This document shows, piece after piece, positions 33,061-44,913 of a DNA stretch of 64,000 nt. Origin of the DNA: Clavulina sp. PMI_390. Its lineage: Eukaryota; Basidiomycota; Agaricomycetes; Cantharellales; Hydnaceae. Both the position numbers and the translations under genes were made by a program. A model generated the notes under the pieces. The model had not been told where the DNA came from, ran no database searches, and saw nothing but the letters and a program-made list of their open reading frames with translations. The stretch lies in contig WIDE01000005.1 in assembly GCA_015039315.1 (NCBI GenBank), positions 648,833 to 712,832 on the forward strand. The letters run 5' to 3'. Every line of letters begins with the position of its first letter. Position 1 is the first letter of the stretch.

Positions 33061-36000
33061 ATGCTCTTCGCTGCCTGCTTTGTCTTTTCGGTCCTAGGTA
33101 TGCTCGTGTGCTTAATCGCCCTTCAATGCCCGCCGCCTACTCAACGTCTGTGGCCGACGCTTTTTTGAGCAGTGACCGCTTCTACTGCTGCATCTACTTC
33201 GTCCGGACTTGTATGCACTTCGACCCAATGTCTCATAGGGTCCACAAACTCTCTCCGTGAGTAATGACGTCGTGTTGAGCATGTGGATGCGCAACTTATT
33301 ATTTTTGTATTCGCCTCGTTACCTCCAGTGGTCGCGACTTTATCGTCTCCATCCCTTAACTCATCTGTCCTACTACTTCCTGACACCTACTCATCATCTT
33401 CATCCTCACTTCCCACCTCACTATTGTCGGTTCTGCAGTCCCCACTCACAACCCTCTCACTACCATCCCCAACTTTCCTCAACTCGACATCTGCTTCAGG
33501 CTCAACACTCAACCTACCACTCACGCTTGCCCAGAGTTCACCTCTCATAACCTTCCCCAATGCAAATTTCTCTGGCCCAGGAGGCTCTTACACTTTCCCC
33601 ACGGGCAACGCCTCGTTCACTCCTCAAGTTATCACTTTAGACTCCTTGTCGCTTTCCAGCGGAGTATGGGCCGCATTCTCGACCAACAGCTCCACTACTC
33701 ATCTCATCGTTTGGGAATCAGTCGCCGATTTCACACAAATGGGATCGCAGTCAGAGTTCCCAACGAGTTCTCCTGTGAATCTCATCTCATTGCAATCGTC
33801 CTCGTGTTCAACGCCTTGTTCGTCCGCAGGGACTTGCCTCCCCGGAGGAACTTGTCAGTGTCCTGCAAATTTTGCAGGAAGTTCGTGCGAAACTTGTGCA
33901 TCGGGATTCTTTGGCCCAACATGTCAAGGTCAGCGAATATCCAATCTAATCTCTATTTTTCTGTCTTCTGATTCTCCCCCCAAAAAATTTCTAGCATGCC
34001 CATCGGACTGTGAAAAATGCGATGACGGCCCCAGCGGTTCGGGAGCCTGTTTGTCGGGCATCACCTCCAGCCCGCCATCTTCCTGCAACTGCGCGAATGG
34101 CGTATGTGCTTCAGGAGGATCGTGCACTTGTACGAGTGGTTGGGCGACAGACACGAGCCAGAATTCCACGCAATGCTCCGTCTGTGCCGCGGGCTTCTTT
34201 ACCGATGGTGACGGCAACTGCCAAGCCTGTCAATTAGGCTGCACCTCCTGTCAGAACGGTAGTGGAACGTGCACGGCATGTCGTAGTGGCCTGCAAGTCA
34301 GTTCTTCCAGCCCGAATCAGTGTGTTGTGCCCACCAGTTCAACGACCTGCTCGGATGGGACATTTAACAATGCTGGCACCTGCACTCAGTAAGTGGTTGG
34401 ATGATTTCCTCCAGTCTGCAGACGGTGAGCTAAACTTGTATGTTTTAGGTGTTCATCGCTTTGCAAAACTTGCACTGGGCCGCTCTCGACAGACTGTATC
34501 ATCTGCGCGGCTGGTCAATCATCGCTGAACAACCAATGTGTCTCAATTGACAGCAATGGAGTCTGCTCGCCCGCAAGCTCTACAAATACCTCGATGATCG
34601 CCAATAACGCCAAGAATCTGTGCGATACGTGCCCTCTTGGATGTACAGCTTGCGGAATCTCGGGCTTCTCAGTTGTCAGCACGATTGGGCAGGCAGAATG
34701 CACAAAATGCCTCCCTGGCCTGGTGCTAAGCGGGGGCAGGTGTGTGAGTGCGTGCCCATCTGGCAGCTTTGTCGATCCGAATGGGGATGGATTCACTTGC
34801 ACGGGTAAGAGAAATTTATTTCTATCGCTATGTCAAATCGTGTTGTGTGACCTCGACTATCTTGACAGCGTGTGATGCCAGTTGTGGAACATGCGCGGGA
34901 AGTAGCACCCACTGTCTGACCTGCACGCAATCGGGCTTTAGTGCTTCCAATGGGACATGTGTATCGTCATGCCCATCGTCATCGTTCGCTTCGGGCGGGG
35001 CATGTGTACCGTGCCACTCCGATTGCCTGACGTGTAATGGATCAGGCTTCAATCAATGCATAAGTTGTTCATCGTCTCGCCCGGTGCTTTCCGCAAGCTC
35101 CGGGGGCCGTTGTCTTCTGACATGTGGGAAGAGCCAGTTCTATGACTCTTCGAGCGGGGGAACCGGCGCATGCACGAACTGTGATTCGTCATGTAGCACT
35201 TGCGCTGGTTCCGGGTCATCAAACTGCCTGACATGCCCTACTGGGAGGGTATTGCGGAATGGAGTATGTGTCGATGCCAAATGCCCTGGTGGGGATGATG
35301 TCGGGAGCATCGCGGCACTGGGTGGAATTTGTCTTTCCTCTTTTGTCAACTCATTACCCCAGGCGAGCTCGATCACAATTACGAGTCCAACGTCCACGGT
35401 GACAATTGTCTCCCCTGGCTCTACGCCTGCGTCATCCTCAGGCGTTCATTTGACCGTCTGGGAAATCATCCTAATGGCCCTGGGTATCATGGGTCTGGCC
35501 GTGTTATCCCTCATTCTCTGGCGCCGAGCTGCTCGAAGAGCGCGTGCCCAGGAGACCCAAGCGTTTAGGGAAGCCAAGCTGGAAAAGCCGGGTGGCATTC
35601 TTGCGTGGTTTGGATTTGGAGGAAAATCCGCCTCCAAACGGGCTCGACGTAAAGCCCGTGGACGCAATGGTAGTCTCAGCACTCTGGCTAGCAAGCAGAG
35701 CGGCATCGATGGATGGCGATATGAGATGGAGACGGTCGAGCAGGGAATGGCTCGACGGCGCAGTAGCGTTCTGCATAGCCCCATCAGCGATCGCTTTACC
35801 ATTCAACCAACAGACGTACGATCCCGTAAGCAACAGTATCGGGGGGCTTCTGTCTACAGCGCTGCATCCGGTGTTTCGGCATTCACTTCTCCGTCGTCGC
35901 CTCGCGAACGCGACGAGTACGGGAACGCTGTTGGGCTCCAGCCTCGGGATGCTCGCAGACTCTCTGCATCCCAAAGCGCTTGGACGGCCCCGTCTGAGTA

Positions 36001-36436
36001 CTCGCAACCGAGTCAAGCCGTCGGCAGTGCAAACCGGTACAAGCGTTCATCGCCCCCACCTCCTGTCCCCGAGCTTGGCACGTTTCAGTACGAGGCGCCG
36101 TATGGTAATGCAAACATGGCTACCCCGCAGCCACGACAGCCAATCAAAGATACGTCGGTGGGACGTTTTGGGAGTGCAGGAGGGGGTGGTGTAGCCCCTG
36201 ACCTATTTAGTACAGGATTATTTGCAACACCAACCGGATCCTCAGGAGGTATCGGACCCGTACAGCCGAATTACCGTGGCCAACCGCTCGCCCAGATCCA
36301 GCCGCTCGTTGACGTTCCGCTCGTCGATGACCCAACCGGGAGTTCAGGGAGGAGTTGGTCCCAAGCAGTGGATCAAATGCCTTCGAACTCCGCGTCACGT
36401 GGAGATAGTAAAAATCCCTTCCGTAATTACTTGTAG
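33061..36436 (+). CDS. Cysteine-rich type I membrane protein (EGF/furin-like repeats)
   Basis: About 985 residues in five exons. The first exon (33061-33097) encodes a signal peptide, MLFAACFVFSVLVVATLSS. A Ser/Thr-rich ectodomain (TFPTGNASFTPQVITLDSLS, WESVADFTQMGS) precedes a long cysteine array: an EGF-like C-X-C segment (CLPGGTCQCPANFAGSSCE, CASGFFGPTCQ), then many furin-like CxxC units (CPSDCEKCDDG, CQLGCTSCQNGSGTCTACRSG, CDASCGTCAGSSTHCLTC, CHSDCLTCNGSGFNQCISC, CDSSCSTCAGSGSSNCLTC). One membrane helix follows (WEIILMALGIMGLAVLSLIL) with a basic stop-transfer (WRRAARRARA). The 330-residue cytoplasmic tail is basic then Ser/Pro-rich. This looks like a surface receptor or adhesion protein; ligand and pathway are unknown. 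Intron 1 (about 232 nt) is long for this window, so the extreme N-terminus is less sure. Confidence 0.78.
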
Positions 36437-36653
36437 CCAGCTTTTACGGCCTGCGGACTCATCGTTGCAAATATACCTATGATCCATTACTTCTTTGGGG
36501 ACCATGACTCAACTCATGATCGAGTGCATCACGCGCGTGTCTGATGGCGTAAATGCATATAGTATTATTCTCAGTCATATTAACACGCGCGAACCAGACC
36601 ATTGACGCGCTTATGGCCTCATGGTTTGATGGAGGTGAAAAGTGCCTTTATTT

Positions 36654-37952
36654 ATGTTTGTGTCGGGACCTAAGTCAACTCTCTCAACTTCTCCACCACA
36701 TTCACCGAAGCTCATGCCGTTGCCGAATACTCCCTTCACTGGGCTTTATCAACCCATATATCCTCTGGGCCGTACCTGGAAACGCCGTCGATACGCTACT
36801 ACGGTGCTTGCGGGTCACTTCAGCAAGCCATCCGGTGGTGCGAGCAAAGTATCGGCCCCACCCCTCGAGGAGCGTGCACAGAACATCGCAACCGCAGCCG
36901 TTGGACAGGATTCGGCCGAATCTATTCCATTCTCGACTTCAGTGGCGAAAGAGCCGCTCAAGAATGAGATAAAGGCGACGAAGCGCCGTGAGCCGGTGCT
37001 TAGAGGGGGTACAGCGACTCCAGCATCTGATAGCACCCACATCTCGGCTCCTAAGCCTCTCGCTCGCTCTTCATCTACCAATTCTATCCCCAAACTCAAA
37101 ATCAAACCTCCAGTGGCACGAGGCAGCAATCGACCGCCAGTGGCCCCGGCGGTGGAAGCGCCAAAGAAGGCCAAGCTCAATGCACCCCCAAACCCCTCTC
37201 CCTTATCCCATCCCTCCTTAATAGTCATTTCTAAACCATCGGCCGCGACGAAAGGGAGTGGAAAGCGACCTGCGGCTGCGGATGTGCATGCACACGATGA
37301 CGCTCGTCCTCCTAAGAAAGCTCGTGCTTCAGCGCCACCGCGCGGGCCTGCATCATCTACTACATACGATGGTACAGAAGATGTTGATGAGCTCATCGAT
37401 GATTTCGATAGTTCTCCCATGTATCCCACCCTGTCGCTCGGAGTACCTGAGCTGACGAAAGCTGGCACCACAGTCGATGGCTCGGCTTCCCCTTCGCCCA
37501 AAACACTTCTCCATCCTCCGATCGATTTCCTTTCTGCATCTCCTCCCCCTTCCCGGCTCTCTTCGTCGCATCTGAAAGAGATGCTGACGAACGATATAGA
37601 CGAACTAGATCCCCTCCTCGCAATCGAGCCCGAGGTCCCAATCCACTCGCCGAAGCAGCCCAAGAAGCGCGAGAAGGTCAAAAAGGGATGGAAGGGCTGG
37701 ATTGAAGTAGAAACGGACGCTGTTGCCGAAAGTCCCCTGTTGATAAAGATCGATGAACCAGTAGTGCTTCCCAAGACTCGTCAAACACGATCAGGCCGCC
37801 ATTTTGCAGCCCTCAAAACCGCTGAAACAACCCCAGAATCCAGCCCAGAACCTACGGCGGAGTCTGTGGTCCCCACCGCTCCCGAGGATGGACCTGATGG
37901 TAATCTCGGCGGCGAGATACCAGCGTCGAGCACTATAGCGTCATCGGAGTGA
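36654..37952 (+). CDS. Unknown basic, disordered, probably nuclear protein
   Basis: Single exon, 432 residues from the first in-frame ATG (36654). Family not recognised. Sequence is Pro/Ser/Lys-rich with several candidate nuclear-localisation clusters (NEIKATKRREPVLRG, ARPPKKARASAPPRG, KKREKVKKGWKGWIEVE), acidic patches (DVDELIDDFDSS, NDIDELDPLLAIEPE) and, near the C-terminus, KTRQTRSGRHFAALK. No signal peptide. The KGWKGWIEVE plus TRSGRHFA block may be the conserved part. A chromatin or nuclear role is only an inference from composition. Confidence 0.55.
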   Translation: MFVSGPKSTLSTSPPHSPKLMPLPNTPFTGLYQPIYPLGRTWKRRRYATTVLAGHFSKPSGGASKVSAPPLEERAQNIATAAVGQDSAESIPFSTSVAKEPLKNEIKATKRREPVLRGGTATPASDSTHISAPKPLARSSSTNSIPKLKIKPPVARGSNRPPVAPAVEAPKKAKLNAPPNPSPLSHPSLIVISKPSAATKGSGKRPAAADVHAHDDARPPKKARASAPPRGPASSTTYDGTEDVDELIDDFDSSPMYPTLSLGVPELTKAGTTVDGSASPSPKTLLHPPIDFLSASPPPSRLSSSHLKEMLTNDIDELDPLLAIEPEVPIHSPKQPKKREKVKKGWKGWIEVETDAVAESPLLIKIDEPVVLPKTRQTRSGRHFAALKTAETTPESSPEPTAESVVPTAPEDGPDGNLGGEIPASSTIASSE

Positions 37953-39063
37953 CGCAAAGTGGTTTTTCTGGAAACGAAAAAATTACATATCATCTTGCTA
38001 TCGTTTAATCCTACTTTGCTTTCAGTTGTCGTTGTGCTTCGAGCTATCTACTACATATAGACCCTTCGTCACCAGACGGTCTCCTTTTGTCTCCCCCTAT
38101 TTACCACACTTTCACCTCCCCCACCCCTTCTCATTGATTTATGTGTTCTTTCTTGCTTCTGGTTGTCTTCTCTATGGTCCCTGACCTATTCACCTGTTGT
38201 ACACTGTGCCTTGCTTTCGTTTGACGCTGCTCGCTGCGCTCGCGTGCGGCGTCATCATTTTCATATCAGGAGATAATTCCGGTTCTGGTTACTCAATGAA
38301 TTCCGTTTTTGCTTTCCCTTGCCATGTACGCTCGGTCCACTTTCATTCCAGGCGTTCGCCCTAGTTGCCGTATATCACGGGGTTTGGCCCTGGCTGTATG
38401 GGGGGAGACATCGCCTCGCGGCTGATAGTGCGGCGTTGGGTTGGGATGTGCGCCCTCGCTCCCTCAGTCACTCCCCCAATTACTATCGTGGATTTTCACA
38501 AGATCTTATGATCGAAGGAAAAGATCAAGCAGTGTGAACACATCTGTTGGCACCATCATTCAGGTGATCCCACACCCCTCGCGTTCGCCAATGTTCGAGA
38601 GACGTCTCCTCTTGAGCGGAAATTGAGGGCGGGCAATGATCCTCCATGAAGAGGCGCTAAACCCAAAAAAAGGAGACGGCAGCTTGCCGCCGGACGGACT
38701 TCGTTCGAACTCTCGGGAACTTCCCAGGAAAATCAGGAGACTACTCAATTCGTGCAGGGAAGAAGAGACCTTTTCTCAACACTAACGATATGCCTTTCTT
38801 ATCCACTTCTCTGCGATATGCGATAGGTCTAATTATTTTGGGGTTCGACCTGCACTTCAGGAGGTCCACTGTATACAGCGGTTTCGCTGGCAACTCATGA
38901 TTCAAACTGTCCGCCCCTCCACGTGGACGGCCACACGGCTTACGACTGAATACGGGAAAGGCAGGGTAATCTCACGTCGCAAGTCAAGTTCGTAAAAAGA
39001 GACGGTGAGACAACGTAAAAAGAAAAGTGCTCAAGACTAATCACCAAACACATACTGAGGTAA
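37953..39063. other. 3' flanks of convergent genes
   Basis: 1.1 kb; the first 350 bp are pyrimidine-rich. I checked it for tRNA-like folds and coding exons and found none I can support. Confidence 0.4.
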
Positions 39064-40359
39064 TTATGATGCGTTCGAACCAGTCAGGAACGGAGGCGGG
39101 GGAGGTGGAGTCGCCGTACCCATAGGCTGCTGCATCATCATAGGAAAGCCAGGAGGGGCGCCTGAAGGCGGCCCGCCTGGTGCACCCATCATACCCATGC
39201 CCATTGGCATGCCAGCGGGCGGGGGACCGGCGAACATGCCCGGAGGAGGAGCACCAGGGCCACCGAAGCCCGGGGGAGGGGGTGGCATACCACCCATCAT
39301 TGTCTGCTGGGGAGTAAAGCCCGGAGGAGGAGCAAATACGCCAGCAAATTGACCAGGCTGGTACGGAGCAGGAGTGGCACCCCCAAAGCCCATTGGAGGG
39401 GGAGGGATGCCGCCAGGAACGGCAGTGGGGGCCATCGGCATCTGAGACGGCGCGTACATACCCATCGAGGGGGGAGGGGGCCGAGGGGCAGTTGGTAACG
39501 CATTATTCTTCCGTGCTTGAGAGGCCAGAAGTCTTTCAGCCGAGGTGCCGTGGCGTTCACCCTTTCCATCCTTTTTGAATGCGTACTGGACAGTGATCGC
39601 TTTGTTCATGAGATATTGGTTGTTCATCTGCTCAATAGCCGTGTCCGCAGCTTCGAAATCGGTGTAGTTGATGAAACCGAAGCCTCGGGACATGCCTGTC
39701 GAAGGATCTCGGGCAACCTAGATGGAAACAAGCGAATAATGTTGTGGTTATGGCAGAACTTGGTCTAGGCAGAGAAATAAATTGAACATACGTTTGCGAC
39801 GTTCGAGATAGCGCCAAATCGGGCAAATGTTTCGAACAACAGCCGATCATCTACATTTTCATCCAAGTTGCCAATAAAGAGGTTGGCTCCAACGTCTAGT
39901 TGTTTCTTGTCGGACGACGCCTGTAGATCGAGGAGTCAAATAGCAGAAAGAAATTGACGCAAGAGGTATGCGCACCTTATTCACACGAATTGGCTTCCCC
40001 CATAGTTTTATCTGGTTCATAATTTTGCATGCGTACTCTGCATCCTCTTCAGTAAGGAATTCGCAGAAGCCGTACCCTTGATGCGCCATAGATATCCTGT
40101 CCTTCGGTAGATGAACATTCGCTAGAATTCAACACAAAGCTAAGCGATAAATCTTTCAATTGTCGATGGTGTAGTATCAAACACACCGACAGGTCCAGCT
40201 TGGAGCATCAACTCCCAAATGAGAGCATCAGTGCACCTCTCATCGAGATTACCCTATAAAAAGATAAGGAGGTAAGCTTCTTATTCACTAGATGTACTGG
40301 AAGCATACCAGGTATACTGTCGCTTCCTGATTCCGGTCGTCTTGAGGTCGAGTCGACAT
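39064..40359 (-). CDS. Splicing factor 3B subunit 4 (SF3B4/Hsh49)
   Basis: Component of the U2 snRNP SF3b complex that contacts pre-mRNA near the branch point. It starts [19 protein letters not shown]. Two RRMs follow: RRM1 ([20 protein letters not shown] as RNP2; [18 protein letters not shown] as RNP1) and RRM2 ([40 protein letters not shown], then [18 protein letters not shown]). The C-terminal 150 residues are Pro/Gly/Met-rich ([20 protein letters not shown] and similar), exactly as in SF3B4 orthologues. Several short introns; phases checked at the first three. Only 194 bp separate its start from that of COX17 on the other strand. Confidence 0.94.
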
Positions 40360-40553
40360 AGTTTGGTCGGATTTGGCGAATTAAACACACTGCAACACAG
40401 GCTTACCAACCTCGCTGCTCCGAGAAATTACCTGCTCGTACCCAAGAGCTTCCATTCTTTGTGCTTCACACTTGTCAGCCCCTCTCATTAGTGCTGTTAT
40501 TTTCTATCTGGTGTCCTAAAGTCTGCTCCTGCTTGTAGACCGACTGCTTCATA
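40360..40553. promoter_or_regulatory. Compact bidirectional promoter, SF3B4 / COX17
   Basis: 194 bp between divergent start codons, so both promoters and 5' UTRs must share this DNA. No TATA box seen. Confidence 0.55.
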
Positions 40554-40856
40554 ATGCTCGGACTAAGCGCAGAAAAGCCTGCTGAGGTATGCGAGGCGCC
40601 GGCCGTCAAGAACGTGAACCCTCTGAACCCCACTGGTGTCAAGGCGTAAGTCCATATTGCATAGAGAGCTTTGTATGATGCTCTAGTCACAAACTTAGGT
40701 GATCCCGTTCCGTCTAGGTGTTGCGCATGCCCCGAGACCAAGTCTGCCCGTGACGAATGCTTCATGAAGAATGACCCTAGTGCGGCCACCGAAGCGTGCA
40801 GGGATCTTGTAGCAAAACACATCGCCTGCATGAAGGGTTATGGCTTCACCGTATAG
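40554..40856 (+). CDS. COX17: Copper chaperone COX17
   Basis: Intermembrane-space copper chaperone that hands Cu(I) to Sco1 and Cox11 for cytochrome c oxidase assembly. Two exons (40554-40645, 40718-40856) give 76 residues. The second exon opens with the copper site CCAC and holds the twin CX9C: C-PETKSARDE-C and C-RDLVAKHIA-C, ending MKGYGFTV, as in all Cox17 proteins. The N-terminal 30 residues are variable. The intron falls directly before the CCAC motif. Confidence 0.95.
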
Positions 40857-41472
40857 TTTGGGTCTGCACCCGGACTTTCCCATTGCCGCTATTACTGCTC
40901 TTTACAAATAGCTGGCCATACTTTATTTCCACGCTACCTATTCCACATCAATACGACGATTCTAATCATCATCAGCCCGAACCCCCACTCAATGTAATAC
41001 GAGACGTGCACTAATAGAGTTGTCGTATTTTAGCATGGCATGGCAGTCGTGTATTTCCCTTTCGGATTTGAGATTTTCAGATTACTACCATCTGTAAATT
41101 AATCCTGGCAGATTCTGCATGCACTTCCGAATGTGATTCCGAAGGCCAATGCATCTCCCATGTTTTATATGCATTCAGTACCGTGAGCATTGTCTCATCC
41201 ATGTAGATTGATCTGCGAAAATATCAGTGGCGCAAAAACTTCAAGCCCAATCTGCTGGTGAAGGAAATGTAAATCCCTTGCTGAAAAAAAAAAAAAGCGT
41301 TGCCTTGAGCGCCCCGGATGCTCGGATGCGGTGGCGGTGGGAGAAATGCAAATGAATATGAGACTGCGGGAACGCGTGACCGAGTGACGCGCACTTTTGC
41401 GTCACCTGGACCACTCGGGCACATTCTCCGCGTTGCTTGTGGACGCCTTCTTGGCAGTCGTCCGCTGTGACG
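40857..41472. other. Intergenic spacer with poly(A) tract
   Basis: 616 bp: COX17 3' flank, an A13 tract at about 41284, and the presumed promoter of the kinase gene. No gene seen. Confidence 0.45.
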
Positions 41473-44185
41473 ATGTCGGTTCGTAGTGATCGACATGGCT
41501 TGTTTGGCTCGTCGGTCAGTCGCTAGATCCGCTATATATATTCCAGGTGGCCATAGTGTGTGCTGACTCGCTCCACACATATACCCTTGTCTCTCCCGCA
41601 GAACCAGCTCCCCACTCCAGCCGGATCTGACTCCTCGCGCAACACTTCTCCCCACTCTGGGTACCGCAGGCCGTACGAGTCCGGGGACCTCTTAGACTCC
41701 CTCTCACCCCCCAACTACAATATGCTGGCATATGGTTCAGCTTCCGACGCTTTTGCATACACTAGTCACCAGATAACACTGGACACCCCCAACACTGAAC
41801 GCACGAATGCCTTCTTCACATCTCAGACTCCAGACTACAAGCTTCCAACCCCTCCCCGTCGCAGCCTTACCCTCTCTTCTCGGGCCTCCCATGATAGCGA
41901 GCTCTCGGACAAGTCGGCGAAGGATAGCACACCACCTGCCACCTCCCGGTCCAACACCGAGTCGTTCTTTGCTGTACCTCCTCGGACCCCCTCACCACCT
42001 CGCTCGATAGCAAGACCCTCTTTGAACGGGTCCTCTAAGCCGTCTATCCCTCTAGCTCGCTTGTTCCCTTCCCGATATCGGCGCACGCGCGACGTGACAG
42101 AGGAAGAAGGCACTATCGATTCCCCACTCTCCTTCAGTCCCGAGCCCCAAACTTTCTCTCCCACTGCCCAGCCTCTTCCCCCATCTCCGCCCAAACCATA
42201 TAACCGCCCCCAAAATGTGGAAAGATCCACCGCTCATATCCGTCATGAAACACTCCCCCCATCTGCATCTCAGCCACCGCCCCTTGAAGGATCCTCATAC
42301 GAATCGGACGACATAAAAATCACGTATATTCGTAACATTGGGAATGGCGCATTTAGTAACGTTTGGCTTGCTAGAGATGACGAAGGCAGTCTTTCGCACG
42401 CTCACAATCTCGCACAACGGAGACCAAGCGAAAGTGTCGCACGTCGGCGGCGAGATCGCAAGATGCACGGTCTCAAGCCCACGCGACCAGGTGCAAGCTT
42501 ATCTTTCTCTTCTCATCGCCCATCAGGCCTAGCGCTCTTTCTCAGCAAGGACGATGTTGACTCGGAGAGCGCAATAGTCGAGCAAGACCCGGCCCCAGTC
42601 AGTGGCACTCCCACAAAGGGTCGGCTGGTCGCGGTCAAGATGATCCCCATCGCTGCTTGCGATGCGGATGATCGGACCAGGATATCCTTTGTGAGAGAGG
42701 TCGAGGTCCTCAGGGTCAGTATTTCCATTTCTAATGAACGTGCGCCTGTCGCTCAACCAACCGCAATTGATTCCGGCTGTTCTAGCATATCGCCCATCCC
42801 AATATCGCGTCTTATCTGCATTCATACACGACCGCAACTCACCACTGCCTCGTTCTCGAGTACATTGGGGGTGGGGAGCTATTTAGCCTGGTGAACTCGG
42901 ACGAGCAATTTTCTCGAATTACCGAGCCTTGGGTGCGGAGGATGTGGGGTGAGCTTACACTCGCCGTCGGTTGGATGCATGGCGTTGGTCTGGTGCACCG
43001 AGATATCAAGCTTGAAAGTACGTACGAGAATTTAGAGCTCCGGGATTTTCTCTTGGCGTTCCATATGAATTTACGCTAAGCTTTTTTTACTCCACAGACA
43101 TCTTACTTACGTGCAATCCCTTCGCATCAAGTGATGGCCTTGCGAATCCCGAGGGTCTCACGGGGCCTTTGATCAAGCTCACGGATTTTGGCCTCGCACG
43201 ATTCGTGGACACGGCCACTCCGCTTTTGACTACTCGATGTGGGTCAGAGTACTACTCTGCGCCTGAAATCATTATGGCTCAGCCATATGACGGCCGTCAG
43301 ACCGACGCGTGGGCCTGTGGCGTTATCCTATTTGCGCTTGTCACTCGCTCCCTCCCCTTCGATGCTGATGTTTCGAGGCTAATCCGGAAAAGCATGGGAG
43401 ATTTGGCATTCCCAGAGCACGACAAGCGGGATACGAAACGTGGCTATATGGTTCGCATCGCCAAGGGCGAATACAAGTGGCCTGACGAGCTTCTTCCCAT
43501 CCGGCAATCGTCTGGTTCCACTGTGTCGAGTCGACGCAGTAGCTTCTTCTCGTCGGATGAAGGCCACACACATCACCAATATTGGCCTTCTCCAACCCCG
43601 AGCACTGCGTTCTCCCTCACCCAATCCCCTCCCCAGTCTGCGAGTGGCGAAAGTCCTTCCAACTGGCCCTCTCAGTTTGCTTCAGCCTCCCGAGCGATGG
43701 AACCTCGTGTATCCAGCGGTGGCTGGTCGAATTACAGCGACACCTCATCACATCACGTCCCAGAACCAACACATAGCGACTCTGCCGTCTCTCCCGTTTC
43801 CCCTACCGCACTATCAGGTCCTGAAGCGCAGATCCTGGCCCTGATCACACCTGGCGTCAAGCGTATCGTCGGAAGGCTCCTTGTTCGAGATCCTCGTAAA
43901 CGAGCAAAGCTCATTGATCTCTGGACAGACGAGTGGATGCAAGGACCTGGCGCGCCACTACCTCCTCCCGAAGCCCAGCTTGGGGATGAGACTCCTATGA
44001 CGGAGGAGCCTTGCCTCAGTAGTCTCGACGGTCATACTTCAGAGCACGACGACGGAGGCCAATGGGTTCCTATTTTCCACTCGCACCATCGTAGTGCGTC
44101 AGGTCGGCTAATCCTCGAAGAAGGCGGTTCGATTCCTCCCGTGGCTAGCCAGGAGATTGGCCCAGATCCTAGCTATGGCTTATAA
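41473..44185 (+). CDS. Ser/Thr protein kinase (CAMK-like) with long disordered insertions
   Basis: Exons 41473-41514, 41602-42714, 42786-43017 and 43098-44185 give 824 residues in phase. An N-terminal disordered region of about 235 residues precedes the kinase. Glycine loop IGNGAFSNVWLARD, then an Arg/Ser-rich insert of about 85 residues before the VAVKM lysine, FVREVEVLR (C helix Glu), CLVLEYIGGGELFSL, catalytic loop VHRDIKLENILL, DFGLARFV, a short activation loop with TTRCGSEYYSAPE, and DAWACGVILFALVTRSLPFD. All catalytic residues are intact. A second insert (about 110 residues, Ser-rich) splits the C-lobe before LLVRDPRKRAKLIDLW. It resembles fungal CAMK-type kinases such as yeast Prr1/Prr2, but I cannot fix the orthologue. 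The first exon (MSVRSDRHGLFGSS) is inferred from splice phase; the next in-frame ATG is 41722. Confidence 0.85.
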
Positions 44186-44913
44186 CCCATAATTAGTCGC
44201 CTTTCCTCTCGACCTACCTTGACTCAACCTCCACACTCCTTCAAGCCAAATGTAATTGCCCAGCATAAGGCTGTTCCCCCCTGTCATTTGTATACCCCTC
44301 ACCGTCCTTTCCTTGTCCTTGCTGCTGTCGCTGCTATCGCCTTTCTCATTCATTGTATTCCCTTATCCCCTTCAATCCTTGTTGTGATTCCCCCACCCGC
44401 CCCGCCCTCGAATAGCGTAGTGTGTTGTGTGCCCATTGCCGTATAGTTGCTCACCTCGTCCCCATTATATGAGTCCTTCAATCTTGTCCTATCCTGTCCT
44501 ATTGTTTCAACCTTTCTTTTTCCTTCTTTCCTCTCCATTTCATAACCTAAAGCTCAAGGGAAATGTTCTCGTACGCATCGCCTGCATGTAGAAAGAGAAA
44601 TGTGCTCAAATTCAAATGAGTAGAGATGTATGGCCTTGGTCATTAATACTGTTGTTATGTTATTCCTCACTCCACTGCGGATGTTGAAATTTCCTGCATG
44701 TAGATTATTCGAATCCTGGAGCCCATATAGCTCCGTGGATCACATATCGTTAAGCTTCGGTCACCAGCTCCTCCCCAAAGTGAAATAACGTCTTCCCGAA
44801 GCCTATCTCTGGATTTATATTGATTACAACGTACAAGGAGGCACATGATGGGATGGAGTTATGGCAGAGCTTCCTCATCTTCTTCCTCGTGCACCCTACG
44901 CATACTGCACGCT
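44186..44913. other. 3' flanks of convergent genes
   Basis: 728 bp, pyrimidine-rich then AT-rich, between convergent stop codons. No gene recognised. Confidence 0.45.

Noticed and set aside
33283..33330. Start of the Cys-rich membrane protein at 33283
   Set aside because: The codon there is GTG, not ATG; ATG 33061 with a spliced signal peptide is better.
36815..37774. 319-codon minus-strand frame in the unknown nuclear gene
   Set aside because: Antisense of a Ser/Pro/Lys-rich frame; the plus strand has the better start, end and charged motifs.
38560..38760. Possible tRNA or structured RNA after the nuclear protein gene
   Set aside because: No acceptor, D or T arm combination could be drawn.
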